Below, piece after piece: positions 1 to 5,000 of a DNA stretch of 7,459 bases (positions are counted from its first letter, which is position 1; each line of letters opens with the position of its first letter). Source of the DNA: Clostridiales bacterium (GTDB lineage: Bacteria > Bacillota > Clostridia > Oscillospirales > Oscillospiraceae); assembly GCA_029098065.1 (NCBI GenBank), contig JAQXNP010000098.1:1-7459 (forward strand), in the 5' to 3' direction. Both the position numbers and the translations under genes were made by a program. A model generated the notes under the pieces. That model saw only the letters and a list, made by a program, of their open reading frames with translations. It was not told the DNA's origin and did no database searches.

Positions 1-229
1 CCGCCGCGTCACGCTGACGAAGTCCTTTTTGATAGCGATACCACCGCAGCTTGTCCGCAATTTCCGTGATCTCAGATGCGTCCGAAAACCGCAGATTGAA
101 CTTCTCGGCATCCAAAAACTTATGTGGAAGGACGACCGGGACCTTGAGAATTTGAAGCGGCGCAACTTTTAACGTACCTGCAACATTCGCAGCCAATACA
201 TAGCTGCGGACTTTCAAGCGGCAGAACAT
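1..229 (-). CDS. Partial HTH (XRE-like) protein at the edge of a putative sigK intervening element
   Basis: This minus-strand frame is open to the left edge, so the 3' end is missing. The last visible residues, ADKLRWYRYQKGLRQRDAA, resemble the first helices of an XRE/Cro-type helix-turn-helix. About 55 residues of a mixed N-terminal region precede them, including VAPLQILKVPVVLP. The first ATG is at 229, but no Shine-Dalgarno precedes it. The same frame stays open back to about 304, with coding-like residues and one GTG at 265, until a TGA at 307-305. The true start is therefore uncertain, and the gene may have lost its beginning at the sigK junction near 300. It overlaps the tail of the sigK fragment by 16 bases, so coupled translation is possible. 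A DNA-binding role is inferred from the partial motif only. I do not recognise the exact family. Confidence 0.55.
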   Translation of the reverse strand, partial: MFCRLKVRSYVLAANVAGTLKVAPLQILKVPVVLPHKFLDAEKFNLRFSDASEITEIADKLRWYRYQKGLRQRDAA

Positions 230-633
230 AGACCATTTTGCCCCAAAAGGTTCATGGTTTTCCACCTCAATCGCCGATTGTTCCGCTGCGATATTATAGC
301 ATTTTCAATACATCTCGACGCATAAGTAGCCAGCCGCACGTTCCGGTCCGGTTTGAAAGTTGAGATCCCTTTAATGAGGCCTATGGTTCCGATGGAAATG
401 AGGTCGTCCTGATCTCCAGTCTGAGTGTAATACTTCTTCACAATGTGGGCCACCAGCCGCAGATTATGCTCGATGAGGACATCCCGGGCGGCGGGGTCGC
501 CCTCGGCGTAGCGGAGCAGATATTCCCGCTCCTCCTCCGGTTTCAGGGCGCGCGGAAAGGAGCCGGTATTTCCGGACAGCCGAAGAGGAAAGAAAAGAGT
601 GTGGAGCATCAGAATAAGCCAGGCGGAGAGCAT
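214..633 (-). CDS. sigK: RNA polymerase sigma-K factor, N-terminal half (split sigK)
   Basis: Sigma-K directs late mother-cell transcription during sporulation. The frame gives 139 residues. Residues 1-28 are a hydrophobic leader like the pro-sequence that SpoIVFB removes in Bacillus, followed by GSFPRALKPEEEREYLLRY. Residues 50-111 hold sigma region 2, including LIEHNLRLVAHIVKK, DLISIGTIGLIKGI and ATYASRCIEN. After Asn111 (codon 303-301) the expected EILMHLR continuation is absent. Instead 28 unrelated residues run to a stop at 216-214. The rest of region 2 and all of region 4 are missing, and full-length proteins have about 230-240 residues. The break falls at the same codons as the spoIVCB/skin junction of B. 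subtilis. The start has a good ribosome site (AGGGAGG, 8 bases upstream). No clear sigma-E promoter was found in 634-720. It may be functional only after DNA excision, or it may be a dead remnant. Confidence 0.88.
   Translation of the reverse strand: MLSAWLILMLHTLFFPLRLSGNTGSFPRALKPEEEREYLLRYAEGDPAARDVLIEHNLRLVAHIVKKYYTQTGDQDDLISIGTIGLIKGISTFKPDRNVRLATYASRCIENAIISQRNNRRLRWKTMNLLGQNGLCSAA
297..307 (-). other. Putative sigK/element junction (skin-type attachment site)
   Basis: On the minus strand, sigK homology ends in GAAAATG, after the codons for Ile-Glu-Asn. B. subtilis skin recombines at a short AATGA core in the same Glu-Asn-Glu codons. From here on the DNA encodes something unrelated. 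The exact crossover bases cannot be fixed without the other end of the element, which is outside the window. Confidence 0.55.
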
Positions 634-720
634 GGACAGAACCTCCCTATTCAGATCATCTCTTCCATCCTATTCTGTGAAATGTTGTCCCGATACAAAA
701 AAGCGGACTGATTTGAGGGA

Positions 721-760
721 AAAAAGTGTGCCCTCCCCAAATTGGGAGGGCACACTTTTT
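721..760 (-). terminator. Rho-independent terminator after the lipoprotein gene
   Basis: A 17-base arm (AAAAAGTGTGCCCTCCC), a six-base loop and a perfectly complementary arm form a strong GC-rich hairpin, with T-runs on both strands. It overlaps the stop codon of the minus-strand lipoprotein gene (761-759) and insulates sigK, which starts about 90 bases further on. Confidence 0.9.
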
Positions 761-1133
761 AGCGGGCGGCCTCCTTGATGCCGTTTCCAACGTCCTGGGC
801 AGCGTTGCCGATGCCCCGGGCTACGTCGCCCACACCTTCGCCGACGCCCCGGGCCACGTCGCCTACTCCTTCGCCGACGCCCTGGACAGCATTGTCGGCA
901 GCGGCGCCGGAGTGATTGGCGGCGCTTTCGTTAGGGCTGGCCGCCGGAGCTGTGGCTGACGGGCTGACCGCCGGAGCGGAGACCACCGGGCTCTCACTCG
1001 GCAAAACCGAGTGGGTGGCCGAAGGTGCTGCCGACGGCGTGGGAGTTACCGCCGGAGCCTTGGTTCTGGAACACCCGGCCAGGATCAGAGCCAAAGCCAG
1101 GGCTGGAATCAGCAGAGTGATGTTCCGCTTCAT
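759..1133 (-). CDS. Small secreted lipoprotein with Ser/Pro/Ala-rich linker and 11-residue repeats
   Basis: This is a 124-residue predicted lipoprotein of unknown function. Residues 1-20 form a signal peptide (MKRN, then a long Leu/Ala/Ile core) ending in the lipobox LAGC, so Cys21 should be lipidated and the protein anchored on the outer face of the membrane. Residues 22-80 are rich in Ser, Pro, Ala and Thr and probably disordered. Residues 85-117 contain GVGEGVGDVAR twice exactly, then a diverged third copy (GIGNAAQDVGN), a strict 11-residue period. The protein ends NGIKEAAR. The ATG at 1133 has a strong GAGGAGG ribosome site 7 bases upstream. It sits between sigK and the divergent perR gene. 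Neither position nor sequence establishes a role. Hendecad repeats in other proteins often form surface-lying amphipathic helices, but the high glycine content makes that uncertain here. Confidence 0.85.
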   Translation of the reverse strand: MKRNITLLIPALALALILAGCSRTKAPAVTPTPSAAPSATHSVLPSESPVVSAPAVSPSATAPAASPNESAANHSGAAADNAVQGVGEGVGDVARGVGEGVGDVARGIGNAAQDVGNGIKEAAR

Positions 1134-1177
1134 TCCCTCTCCTCCTCAAAACATGCATGGATTTTGGAATCTCCATC

Positions 1178-1203
1178 CGAAGCGTATTGTGTGTCGAAGC
1201 GTA
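1178..1203. repeat. Direct repeat CGAAGCGTA x2
   Basis: The 9-base word CGAAGCGTA occurs at 1178-1186 and 1195-1203, a period of 17 bases. It lies in the 165-base control region between the divergent lipoprotein and perR genes. It could be a tandem protein-binding site in the lipoprotein leader or promoter, or chance. Confidence 0.35.
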
Positions 1204-1227
1204 CGTTTCCAAACAGGGAAAAAGTGC

Positions 1228-1256
1228 TTGCTTTTTTTTCAGGCCCATGATATTAT
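1228..1256 (+). promoter_or_regulatory. Candidate sigma-A promoter of perR
   Basis: The -35 is TTGCTT (1228-1233), the spacer 17 bases, and the -10 TATTAT (1251-1256, 5 of 6 consensus bases). The -35 is weak. It is about 40 bases upstream of the perR start and overlaps a Per-box-like sequence. Confidence 0.5.
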
Positions 1257-1267
1257 AAATAATAAAA
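1253..1267 (+). promoter_or_regulatory. Per-box-like operator
   Basis: TTATAAATAATAAAA matches 11 of the 14 fixed positions of the Bacillus Per box (TTATAATnATTATAA). It overlaps the -10 of the candidate perR promoter, as expected for peroxide-relieved autorepression. AT-rich promoter DNA gives such matches easily, so this is suggestive only. Confidence 0.45.
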
Positions 1268-1298
1268 ATCATTCCTAAATAAAAGGAGGATACTTTCC

Positions 1299-1700
1299 GT
1301 GGCAGGCAAACGATACTCCCGGCAGAGGGAGCTCATTTATCAGGCGGTCTGTGATTCGGATCAGCATCCCACTGCCGAGATGGTATATCAGTGGCTGAAG
1401 CCCGCAAACCCCAGCTTAAGCCTGGGGACGGTCTACCGCAATCTGAACTTGCTGGCTGACGAGGGCATCCTCGTTCGGATGCCATTCCCCGTGGAGCGGT
1501 ATGATGCGGACACGCGGCCCCACACCCATTTTCGATGCAGACAATGCGGGTGCGTGTTTGACTTTAAAATTTCCTATGACCGGGAGATCGATGCGGCCGC
1601 CGGCACGGCGGAGCCAGAGTTCCGGATCGAAGATCACACCTTACTGTTTTCCGGACTCTGTCCCCGGTGCCTGGAGAAAAAACAGGTTGATTTTTCGTAA
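1299..1700 (+). CDS. perR: PerR-type peroxide-responsive repressor (Fur family)
   Basis: This 133-residue Fur-family repressor fits the PerR type, which senses H2O2 by metal-catalysed oxidation of its histidine ligands and then leaves DNA. Residues 1-65 are the winged-helix domain, with the recognition segment LSLGTVYRNLNLLADEG. The regulatory metal ligands of B. subtilis PerR all have counterparts: His23, Asp69 (ERYD), His75 and His77 (HTH), and Asp88 (VFDF). An aspartate before the HxH is typical of PerR, whereas Fur usually has glutamate. The structural zinc site has both pairs, Cys80/Cys83 and Cys121/Cys124. Translation starts at GTG with AAGGAGG at 1283-1289. Rubrerythrin, a classic PerR target, follows 67 bases downstream, and a Per-box-like site lies upstream. 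Family assignment is firm. Sensing peroxide rather than iron is inferred from the ligands and the neighbour. Confidence 0.92.
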   Translation: MAGKRYSRQRELIYQAVCDSDQHPTAEMVYQWLKPANPSLSLGTVYRNLNLLADEGILVRMPFPVERYDADTRPHTHFRCRQCGCVFDFKISYDREIDAAAGTAEPEFRIEDHTLLFSGLCPRCLEKKQVDFS

Positions 1701-1732
1701 AATAAAGGGTAAAATGAATCACACAGAAGAAA

Positions 1733-1747
1733 ACTATTACAAATAGT
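1733..1747. promoter_or_regulatory. 15-base palindrome before rubrerythrin (possible operator)
   Basis: ACTATT-ACA-AATAGT is a perfect 6-base inverted repeat, ending five bases before the rubrerythrin ribosome site. It has the length of a Per box but only loosely matches its bases. It may be an operator for PerR or for the downstream MarR protein. It lacks the GC and T-run of a terminator. Confidence 0.35.
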
Positions 1748-1767
1748 GAATAAGGAGGAAATATATT

Positions 1768-2301
1768 ATGGAACTGAAGGGCAGCAAGACTGAGGCCAAC
1801 CTCTGGAAAGCGTTTGCCGGGGAGAGCCAGGCTTACACAAAGTACACCTACTTTGCCAGCAAAGCCAAGAAGGAAGGCTACGAGCAGATCGCGGCCATCT
1901 TTAGTGAGACCGCCGGAAATGAGAAGGAGCACGCCAAGATCTGGTTCAAGGAGCTCTCCGGGATCGGCGATACTGCCGCCAACCTGAAGGCGGCCGCCGC
2001 GGGTGAGAACGAAGAGTGGACCCAGATGTATAAAGAGATGGCGGAGACCGCCAAGGAGGAGGGCTTTGCAAAGCTGGCCTTCCTGTTTGAAGGGGTCGGA
2101 AAGATCGAGAAGGAACATGAGGAGCGCTATCTGGCTCTGCTGAAGAACCTGGAAGAGGGCGTAGTCTTTAAGAGGGGCGATGTGTACATCTGGAAATGCC
2201 GCAACTGCGGGCACATCCATGTGGGCAAGGAAGCGCCCGGGGTATGCCCCATCTGCGCCCATCCTCAGGCTTATTTCGAACTGGTCTCCAAGAATTATTA
2301 A
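1768..2301 (+). CDS. rbr: Rubrerythrin (peroxide reductase)
   Basis: Rubrerythrin reduces H2O2 to water in the cytoplasm of anaerobes, taking electrons through its own rubredoxin-like iron site. Residues 1-135 are the four-helix di-iron domain. Likely ligands are Glu19 (AGES), Glu52 and His55 (EKEH), Glu90 and Glu93 (EMAE), and Glu114 and His117 (second EKEH). Residues 140-177 are the rubredoxin-like domain with Cys144/Cys147 (CRNC) and Cys160/Cys163 (CPIC), followed by the family-typical AHPQAYFE. At 177 residues it is close to the usual length, so it is the classic form and not the reverse form with the rubredoxin domain first. AAGGAGG at 1752-1758 fixes the ATG. It follows perR and precedes a MarR gene by 33 bases on the same strand, so it is probably induced by peroxide and co-transcribed with one or both. 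Confidence 0.96.
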   Translation: MELKGSKTEANLWKAFAGESQAYTKYTYFASKAKKEGYEQIAAIFSETAGNEKEHAKIWFKELSGIGDTAANLKAAAAGENEEWTQMYKEMAETAKEEGFAKLAFLFEGVGKIEKEHEERYLALLKNLEEGVVFKRGDVYIWKCRNCGHIHVGKEAPGVCPICAHPQAYFELVSKNY

Positions 2302-2334
2302 TCAATTCCTGCAGACCGTAAAGGAGAGAGAGTC

Positions 2335-2784
2335 GTGTCGAGCCCCGAGGAATTAGTTCAACTGGCTGGACAACTTCATGAAATCGGGCGCTTCTATCGT
2401 GCAGAAGGGAAGCGGTCTCATAGTTATGAGGGAGTGACTCTCACCGACAGTGAAATCTGGGCGCTGTGTGTCATGTCCGGCAGCGAGGGCATTACGCAAA
2501 ACGACCTGGGACGCAGGATCCTGATTTCAAAGTCTGCCGTTTCATCATTGGCAGAGCGTTTGGAACAAAAAGGCCTGATCCGGCGAGACAGGGCAGGGGT
2601 AAGTTATCAACTGTTTCTGACTGATTTGGGCCGAAAGGTTTGTCAGGCCAGTCAGGAAGCCTGTTACCGCTGGGCCAACGAGATGGCGGAGGCCATTCCT
2701 GTGGAGCTGGAGGAACTGAAGGCTGCTAACCGCGTGCTGGAAGCGATCAAGACATATCTTGGCCAGAAATACATGCCGAATTAA
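2335..2784 (+). CDS. MarR-family transcriptional regulator (after rubrerythrin)
   Basis: This is a 149-residue one-domain MarR protein, expected to bind DNA as a dimer. Residues 36-50 fit the helix before the HTH. Residues 53-80 are the helix-turn-helix (ITQNDLGRRILISKSAVSSL, then AERLEQKGLI). Residues 82-97 form the wing, which here is short and has RAGVSYQ in place of the usual D-x-R wing signature. Helices 100-145 would form the dimer interface. Cys103 and Cys110 lie there and could be redox-active, but nothing proves this. The start is GTG with AAGGAGAG at 2321-2328. It sits 33 bases after rubrerythrin with no terminator or promoter between, so it is probably in that operon. Its ligand and targets are unknown. 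Confidence 0.88.
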   Translation: MSSPEELVQLAGQLHEIGRFYRAEGKRSHSYEGVTLTDSEIWALCVMSGSEGITQNDLGRRILISKSAVSSLAERLEQKGLIRRDRAGVSYQLFLTDLGRKVCQASQEACYRWANEMAEAIPVELEELKAANRVLEAIKTYLGQKYMPN

Positions 2785-2787
2785 AAC

Positions 2788-2828
2788 AAACTCCCCTCCG
2801 TCCGAAGGATTCGGGCGGAGGGGAGTTT
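2788..2828 (+). terminator. Terminator of the perR-rbr-marR cluster
   Basis: AAACTCCCCTCCG (2788-2800) pairs perfectly with CGGAGGGGAGTTT (2816-2828). The inner bases TCCGAA/TTCGGG extend the stem to a three-base loop. It begins three bases after the MarR stop. The T-run is short (TTTCT), but the stem is very stable. Confidence 0.85.
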
Positions 2829-2839
2829 CTATGTGGTAT

Positions 2840-2871
2840 AAAAAAGCACCAGCCTCTGGCTGGTGCTTTTT
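2840..2871 (-). terminator. Terminator of tRNA-Ser
   Basis: The inverted repeat AAAAAGCACCAGCC / GGCTGGTGCTTTTT has a three-base loop and a T-run on both strands. In the minus direction it starts directly at the tRNA CCA end with no spacer. In the plus direction it backs up the preceding terminator. Confidence 0.88.
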
Positions 2872-2962
2872 GGCGGAGTGGGCGGGATTCGAACCCGCGT
2901 GCCGCTCAACACGGCAACACGATTTCCAATCGTGCTCGTTATGACCTCTTCGATACCACTCC
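2871..2962 (-). tRNA. tRNA-Ser (anticodon GGA)
   Basis: Read on the minus strand, GGAGTGG and CCACTCC form a 7-bp acceptor stem, followed by discriminator G and an encoded CCA. The anticodon stem CACGA/TCGTG closes the 7-base loop TTGGAAA, with anticodon GGA at 2927-2925, which reads serine codons UCC and UCU. A long variable arm (TGCCG/CGGCA) and T-arm GCGGG-TTCGAAT-CCCGC complete a class II serine tRNA of 92 bases. It has its own promoter upstream and a terminator abutting the 3' end, so it is a single-gene unit between plus-strand neighbours. Confidence 0.97.
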
Positions 2963-3024
2963 AAGTCACAACTGCATTGATGCGATTCAGTTTTTATCAC
3001 TGCTGCACGAGAACAGCAAAGCTT

Positions 3025-3052
3025 ATTATAACAGATTTTTGACAATAGTCAA
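3025..3052 (-). promoter_or_regulatory. Promoter of tRNA-Ser
   Basis: On the minus strand, -35 TTGACT (3052-3047), a 16-base spacer and a perfect -10 TATAAT (3030-3025) form a strong sigma-A promoter about 60 bases before the mature tRNA. The -35 sits in the inverted repeat TTGACAATAGTCAA (3039-3052), so TTGAC is read on both strands. Confidence 0.8.
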
Positions 3053-3086
3053 GGCTTAATTCAAAAAAATTCGCCCATCTGTGTGA

Positions 3087-3114
3087 TTGACAAATAAGCA
3101 AAAATAGTTATAAT
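3087..3114 (+). promoter_or_regulatory. Consensus sigma-A promoter of marR-permease operon
   Basis: TTGACA (3087-3092), a 16-base spacer and TATAAT (3109-3114) match both hexamers perfectly. It lies 36 bases before the MarR start and diverges from the tRNA promoter. Such a strong core suggests that repression sets expression. Confidence 0.85.
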
Positions 3115-3128
3115 TATAACTGTTATAA
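3106..3128. promoter_or_regulatory. Probable MarR operator (16-bp perfect palindrome plus third half-site)
   Basis: AGTTATAATTATAACT (3106-3121) is a perfect 16-bp palindrome covering the -10 of the promoter. A further copy of the half-site GTTATAA follows at 3122-3128, 15 bases after the first. Position and symmetry fit an autorepressing MarR dimer that blocks polymerase. The link to the adjacent gene product is inferred. Confidence 0.65.
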
Positions 3129-3150
3129 AAAGAACATAGGAGGTCGGACC

Positions 3151-3600
3151 GTGCGGGAACTGCTGCAATATACCAGCCGCTTCAAACGGATGTACCAGAA
3201 AAGTTTTCAGATGGTGGGGGAACGGCTGAGGCTCTCCCAGATGGAAATTGATATTCTCCTTTTCCTTTACAACAACCCAAAACAGAACACCGCCAGGGAT
3301 GTGGTGGCCTACCGGGGATTTGCAAAATCCAACGTGTCAAAAGGGGTAGAACATCTGGAGCGGATGGGCTGGCTGAAAGTGGAGCCCGATTCGGACAGCC
3401 GCCGGGTAAAACGGTTGGTATTCCGATCGGAGAGAATGGATGATCTGGCCGAACTGTCTGAGTGTCAGCACCGATGTCTGGAGGCGATCTTCGCGGACTT
3501 TACGCCGCAGGACAGAGAGCTGCTGGCCGGACTTCTGGCCAGGATGGACGCCAACGTTCAGAAATATTTAAAAACCCTGGAACAAGGAGAGAACGAGTGA
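3151..3600 (+). CDS. MarR-family transcriptional regulator (permease operon)
   Basis: This 149-residue MarR protein differs from the one at 2335-2784. Residues 28-43 lead into the winged helix. Residues 47-72 form the helix-turn-helix (TARDVVAYRGFAKSNVSKGV, then EHLERMGWL). The wing carries DSDSRRVKRL (80-89), the typical MarR D-x-R signature that contacts DNA. Residues 95-140 supply dimerisation helices. The GTG start at 3151 has a good ribosome site (AGGAGGT at 3138-3144). The promoter upstream is covered by a perfect palindrome, which suggests autorepression. The stop codon directly abuts the permease start, so the two are one operon, and this regulator probably senses the permease substrate or a related stress signal. 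The ligand is not visible from sequence. Confidence 0.92.
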   Translation: MRELLQYTSRFKRMYQKSFQMVGERLRLSQMEIDILLFLYNNPKQNTARDVVAYRGFAKSNVSKGVEHLERMGWLKVEPDSDSRRVKRLVFRSERMDDLAELSECQHRCLEAIFADFTPQDRELLAGLLARMDANVQKYLKTLEQGENE

Positions 3601-4377
3601 ATGGACATGCTTTACAAATTTGTCATCTGTTTTATTGCCGGCATTGGAGCCGGCCTGGGCACCGGCTTTGCCGGAATGAGCGCGGCGGCGGTGATCAGCC
3701 CGATGCTGATCACCTTTCTGGATATGGAACCCTACATGGCGGTGGGAATCGCGCTGGCCAGCGATGTGCTGGCCAGCGCTGTCTCAGCGTACACTTATGG
3801 GAAAAACAAGAATCTGGATGTGAAAAACGGTCTTGTTATGATGGCCTCAGTCCTTTGCTTTACCATGGTGGGAAGCTATGTGGCCAGCCGGCTGCCGGGA
3901 AGTGCCATGGGTAGTTTTTCAGTGGTCATGACCCTGCTGCTGGGAATTAAATTTATTGTCAAGCCTGTCATGACCACCAAAGAAGCCATGGACGGGGTGC
4001 CGCCCGCCAGGCGGGTCCGGCAGTCCATTCTCTGCGGGGCGCTGGTGGGCTTTATCTGCGGTTTCGTGGGGGCGGGCGGAGGCATGATGATGCTTCTGGT
4101 CCTCACCTCGGTGCTGGGCTACGAGCTGAAGACCGCCGTGGGCACCAGCGTATTCATCATGGCCTTTACCGCGTTTACAGGGGCGGTAAGCCACTTCGCC
4201 ATCGGCTGCGTCCCGGATATGCCGAGCCTGGTATTCTGTGTGCTGTCCACCCTGCTCTGGGCGCGTATCGCCGCCCGCTTTGCCAACAAGGCGGAACCCG
4301 CTGTTCTGAACCGGGCCACCGGCGTGGTGCTGGTCGTGTTAGGTGCGGTGATCCTCGCGGTCAACTGGCTGGGGTAA
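3601..4377 (+). CDS. TauE/SafE-family membrane permease (sulfite-exporter type)
   Basis: This 258-residue integral membrane protein belongs to the TauE/SafE (DUF81) family, whose characterised members move sulfite, sulfoacetate or other small organic acids. About eight hydrophobic segments can be seen, near residues 5-40 (two), 45-66, 77-95, 102-123, 137-170, 179-225 and 235-257. The family's two-fold repeat is clear: glycine-rich GIGAGLGTGFAGMSAAA near residue 14 and CGFVGAGGGMMMLL near residue 152, each opening a half. The ATG comes immediately after the MarR stop, with AAGGAG at 3584-3589 inside the MarR gene. Another ATG lies two codons later. Pairing with a MarR repressor suggests inducible export of a toxic anion, possibly a sulfur compound, but the substrate is inferred only from the family name. 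Confidence 0.88.
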   Translation: MDMLYKFVICFIAGIGAGLGTGFAGMSAAAVISPMLITFLDMEPYMAVGIALASDVLASAVSAYTYGKNKNLDVKNGLVMMASVLCFTMVGSYVASRLPGSAMGSFSVVMTLLLGIKFIVKPVMTTKEAMDGVPPARRVRQSILCGALVGFICGFVGAGGGMMMLLVLTSVLGYELKTAVGTSVFIMAFTAFTGAVSHFAIGCVPDMPSLVFCVLSTLLWARIAARFANKAEPAVLNRATGVVLVVLGAVILAVNWLG

Positions 4378-4417
4378 CGTGGAAGCCCCGGAGGACCGCC
4401 TGTGAATCCCCTCAGAG

Positions 4418-4458
4418 AAAACGCCCCCGCCGGAGATCATCTCCAGCGGGGGCGTTTT
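4418..4458. terminator. Bidirectional terminator between permease and XRE gene
   Basis: AAAACGCCCCCGC and GCGGGGGCGTTTT form a 13-bp perfect stem, capped by a second short stem (GGAGA/TCTCC). T-runs exist on both strands, so it can serve both the permease (plus) and the convergent XRE gene (minus). Confidence 0.9.
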
Positions 4459-4482
4459 CGTGATTACAGCGGTTTTTTCGGC

Positions 4483-4929
4483 TCATTTCCGGCCGTCCAG
4501 CTCTTTGCGGATCAGATTGGTGAGCAGGGCCTGTCCCTCGGGGGAGCGGAGCACATCCAGAATGGCGGTGTGCAGACTGTCCTGAAACTGTTTGCTGTTC
4601 ATGAAAGAACCGAATACGCTGGATTCCGCCGGGGCGGATTTCGGGGCCGCCTTGCGGACCGGAGGGGGAGCGGGGGTATCTTCCTCGTCGGGAACCGCGT
4701 CCACCCAGCTCTCCATGCTGGTACGGTCCCGGCTCTCTCCCCGGAGATAGAGGAGGGAAACGCCGAAAAAGCCGGCCATTTTGACCTGCTGCTCCCGGGT
4801 GGGTGTCTGGCGGCCGGTCTCAAATTTTTCCATAGCCATCTTGGGAAAGCCCAGAGCGGCGGAAAGAGCAGGGCGGCTCAGCCCCTTTTCGGTGCGCAGT
4901 TCTTCGATGCGCTGTGCCATCGTCACCAT
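4483..4929 (-). CDS. XRE-family HTH protein with Pro/Ala linker and C-terminal helical domain
   Basis: A 148-residue DNA-binding protein is predicted. Residues 5-62 are an XRE/Cro-type helix-turn-helix (IEELRTEKGLSRPALSAALG, then a helix ending EKFETGRQTPT). Residues 75-103 are an acidic then Pro/Ala/Lys linker, and residues 104-148 look helical (SSVFGSFMNSKQFQDSL to KELDGRK) and may mediate oligomerisation. The frame is open further upstream to 5022, but AAGGAGGT eight bases before the ATG at 4929-4927 fixes this start. The longer version would also run through the hairpin at 5001-5037. A second in-frame ATG lies three codons on. It is a monocistronic gene between two terminators with its own promoter. 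The role is unknown: a stand-alone regulator, with no phage or toxin partner beside it. Confidence 0.85.
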   Translation of the reverse strand: MVTMAQRIEELRTEKGLSRPALSAALGFPKMAMEKFETGRQTPTREQQVKMAGFFGVSLLYLRGESRDRTSMESWVDAVPDEEDTPAPPPVRKAAPKSAPAESSVFGSFMNSKQFQDSLHTAILDVLRSPEGQALLTNLIRKELDGRK

Positions 4930-4960
4930 AGTACGTGACCTCCTTGCGGTGTTTGAAAAT

Positions 4961-4989
4961 ATCATACCACGAAGCCGGACGGGAGACAA
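4961..4989 (-). promoter_or_regulatory. Promoter of the XRE gene
   Basis: On the minus strand, -35 TTGTCT (4989-4984, 4 of 6), a 17-base spacer and -10 TATGAT (4966-4961) preceded by TGG form an extended -10 promoter, about 30 bases before the XRE start and just past the fprA terminator. Confidence 0.6.
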
Positions 4990-5000
4990 GCGTGGGAAAT

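Noticed and set aside
2..172. Plus-strand open frame at the left edge
   Set aside because: It is antisense to the minus-strand frame that ends in a recognisable HTH segment. Its own translation is rich in Arg/Lys/Leu and shows no motif.
634..720. Sigma-E promoter for sigK
   Set aside because: The best candidate (CACAGAAT with a TTTGTAT-like -35) matches too poorly to annotate.
783..881. CRISPR-like or tandem-repeat array
   Set aside because: The periodic DNA is explained by in-frame 11-residue protein repeats without spacers. No CRISPR array or cas gene was seen in the window.
1564..2262. Minus-strand 232-codon open frame
   Set aside because: It is antisense to perR and rubrerythrin, both unmistakable. 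No ribosome site or domain was seen.
2871..2962. tRNA-Ser as an integration site for a mobile element
   Set aside because: No integrase and no repeated tRNA 3' end were found nearby. Both flanks are ordinary operons.
4402..4938. Plus-strand 178-codon open frame
   Set aside because: It is antisense to the XRE gene and begins inside the region of the shared terminator.
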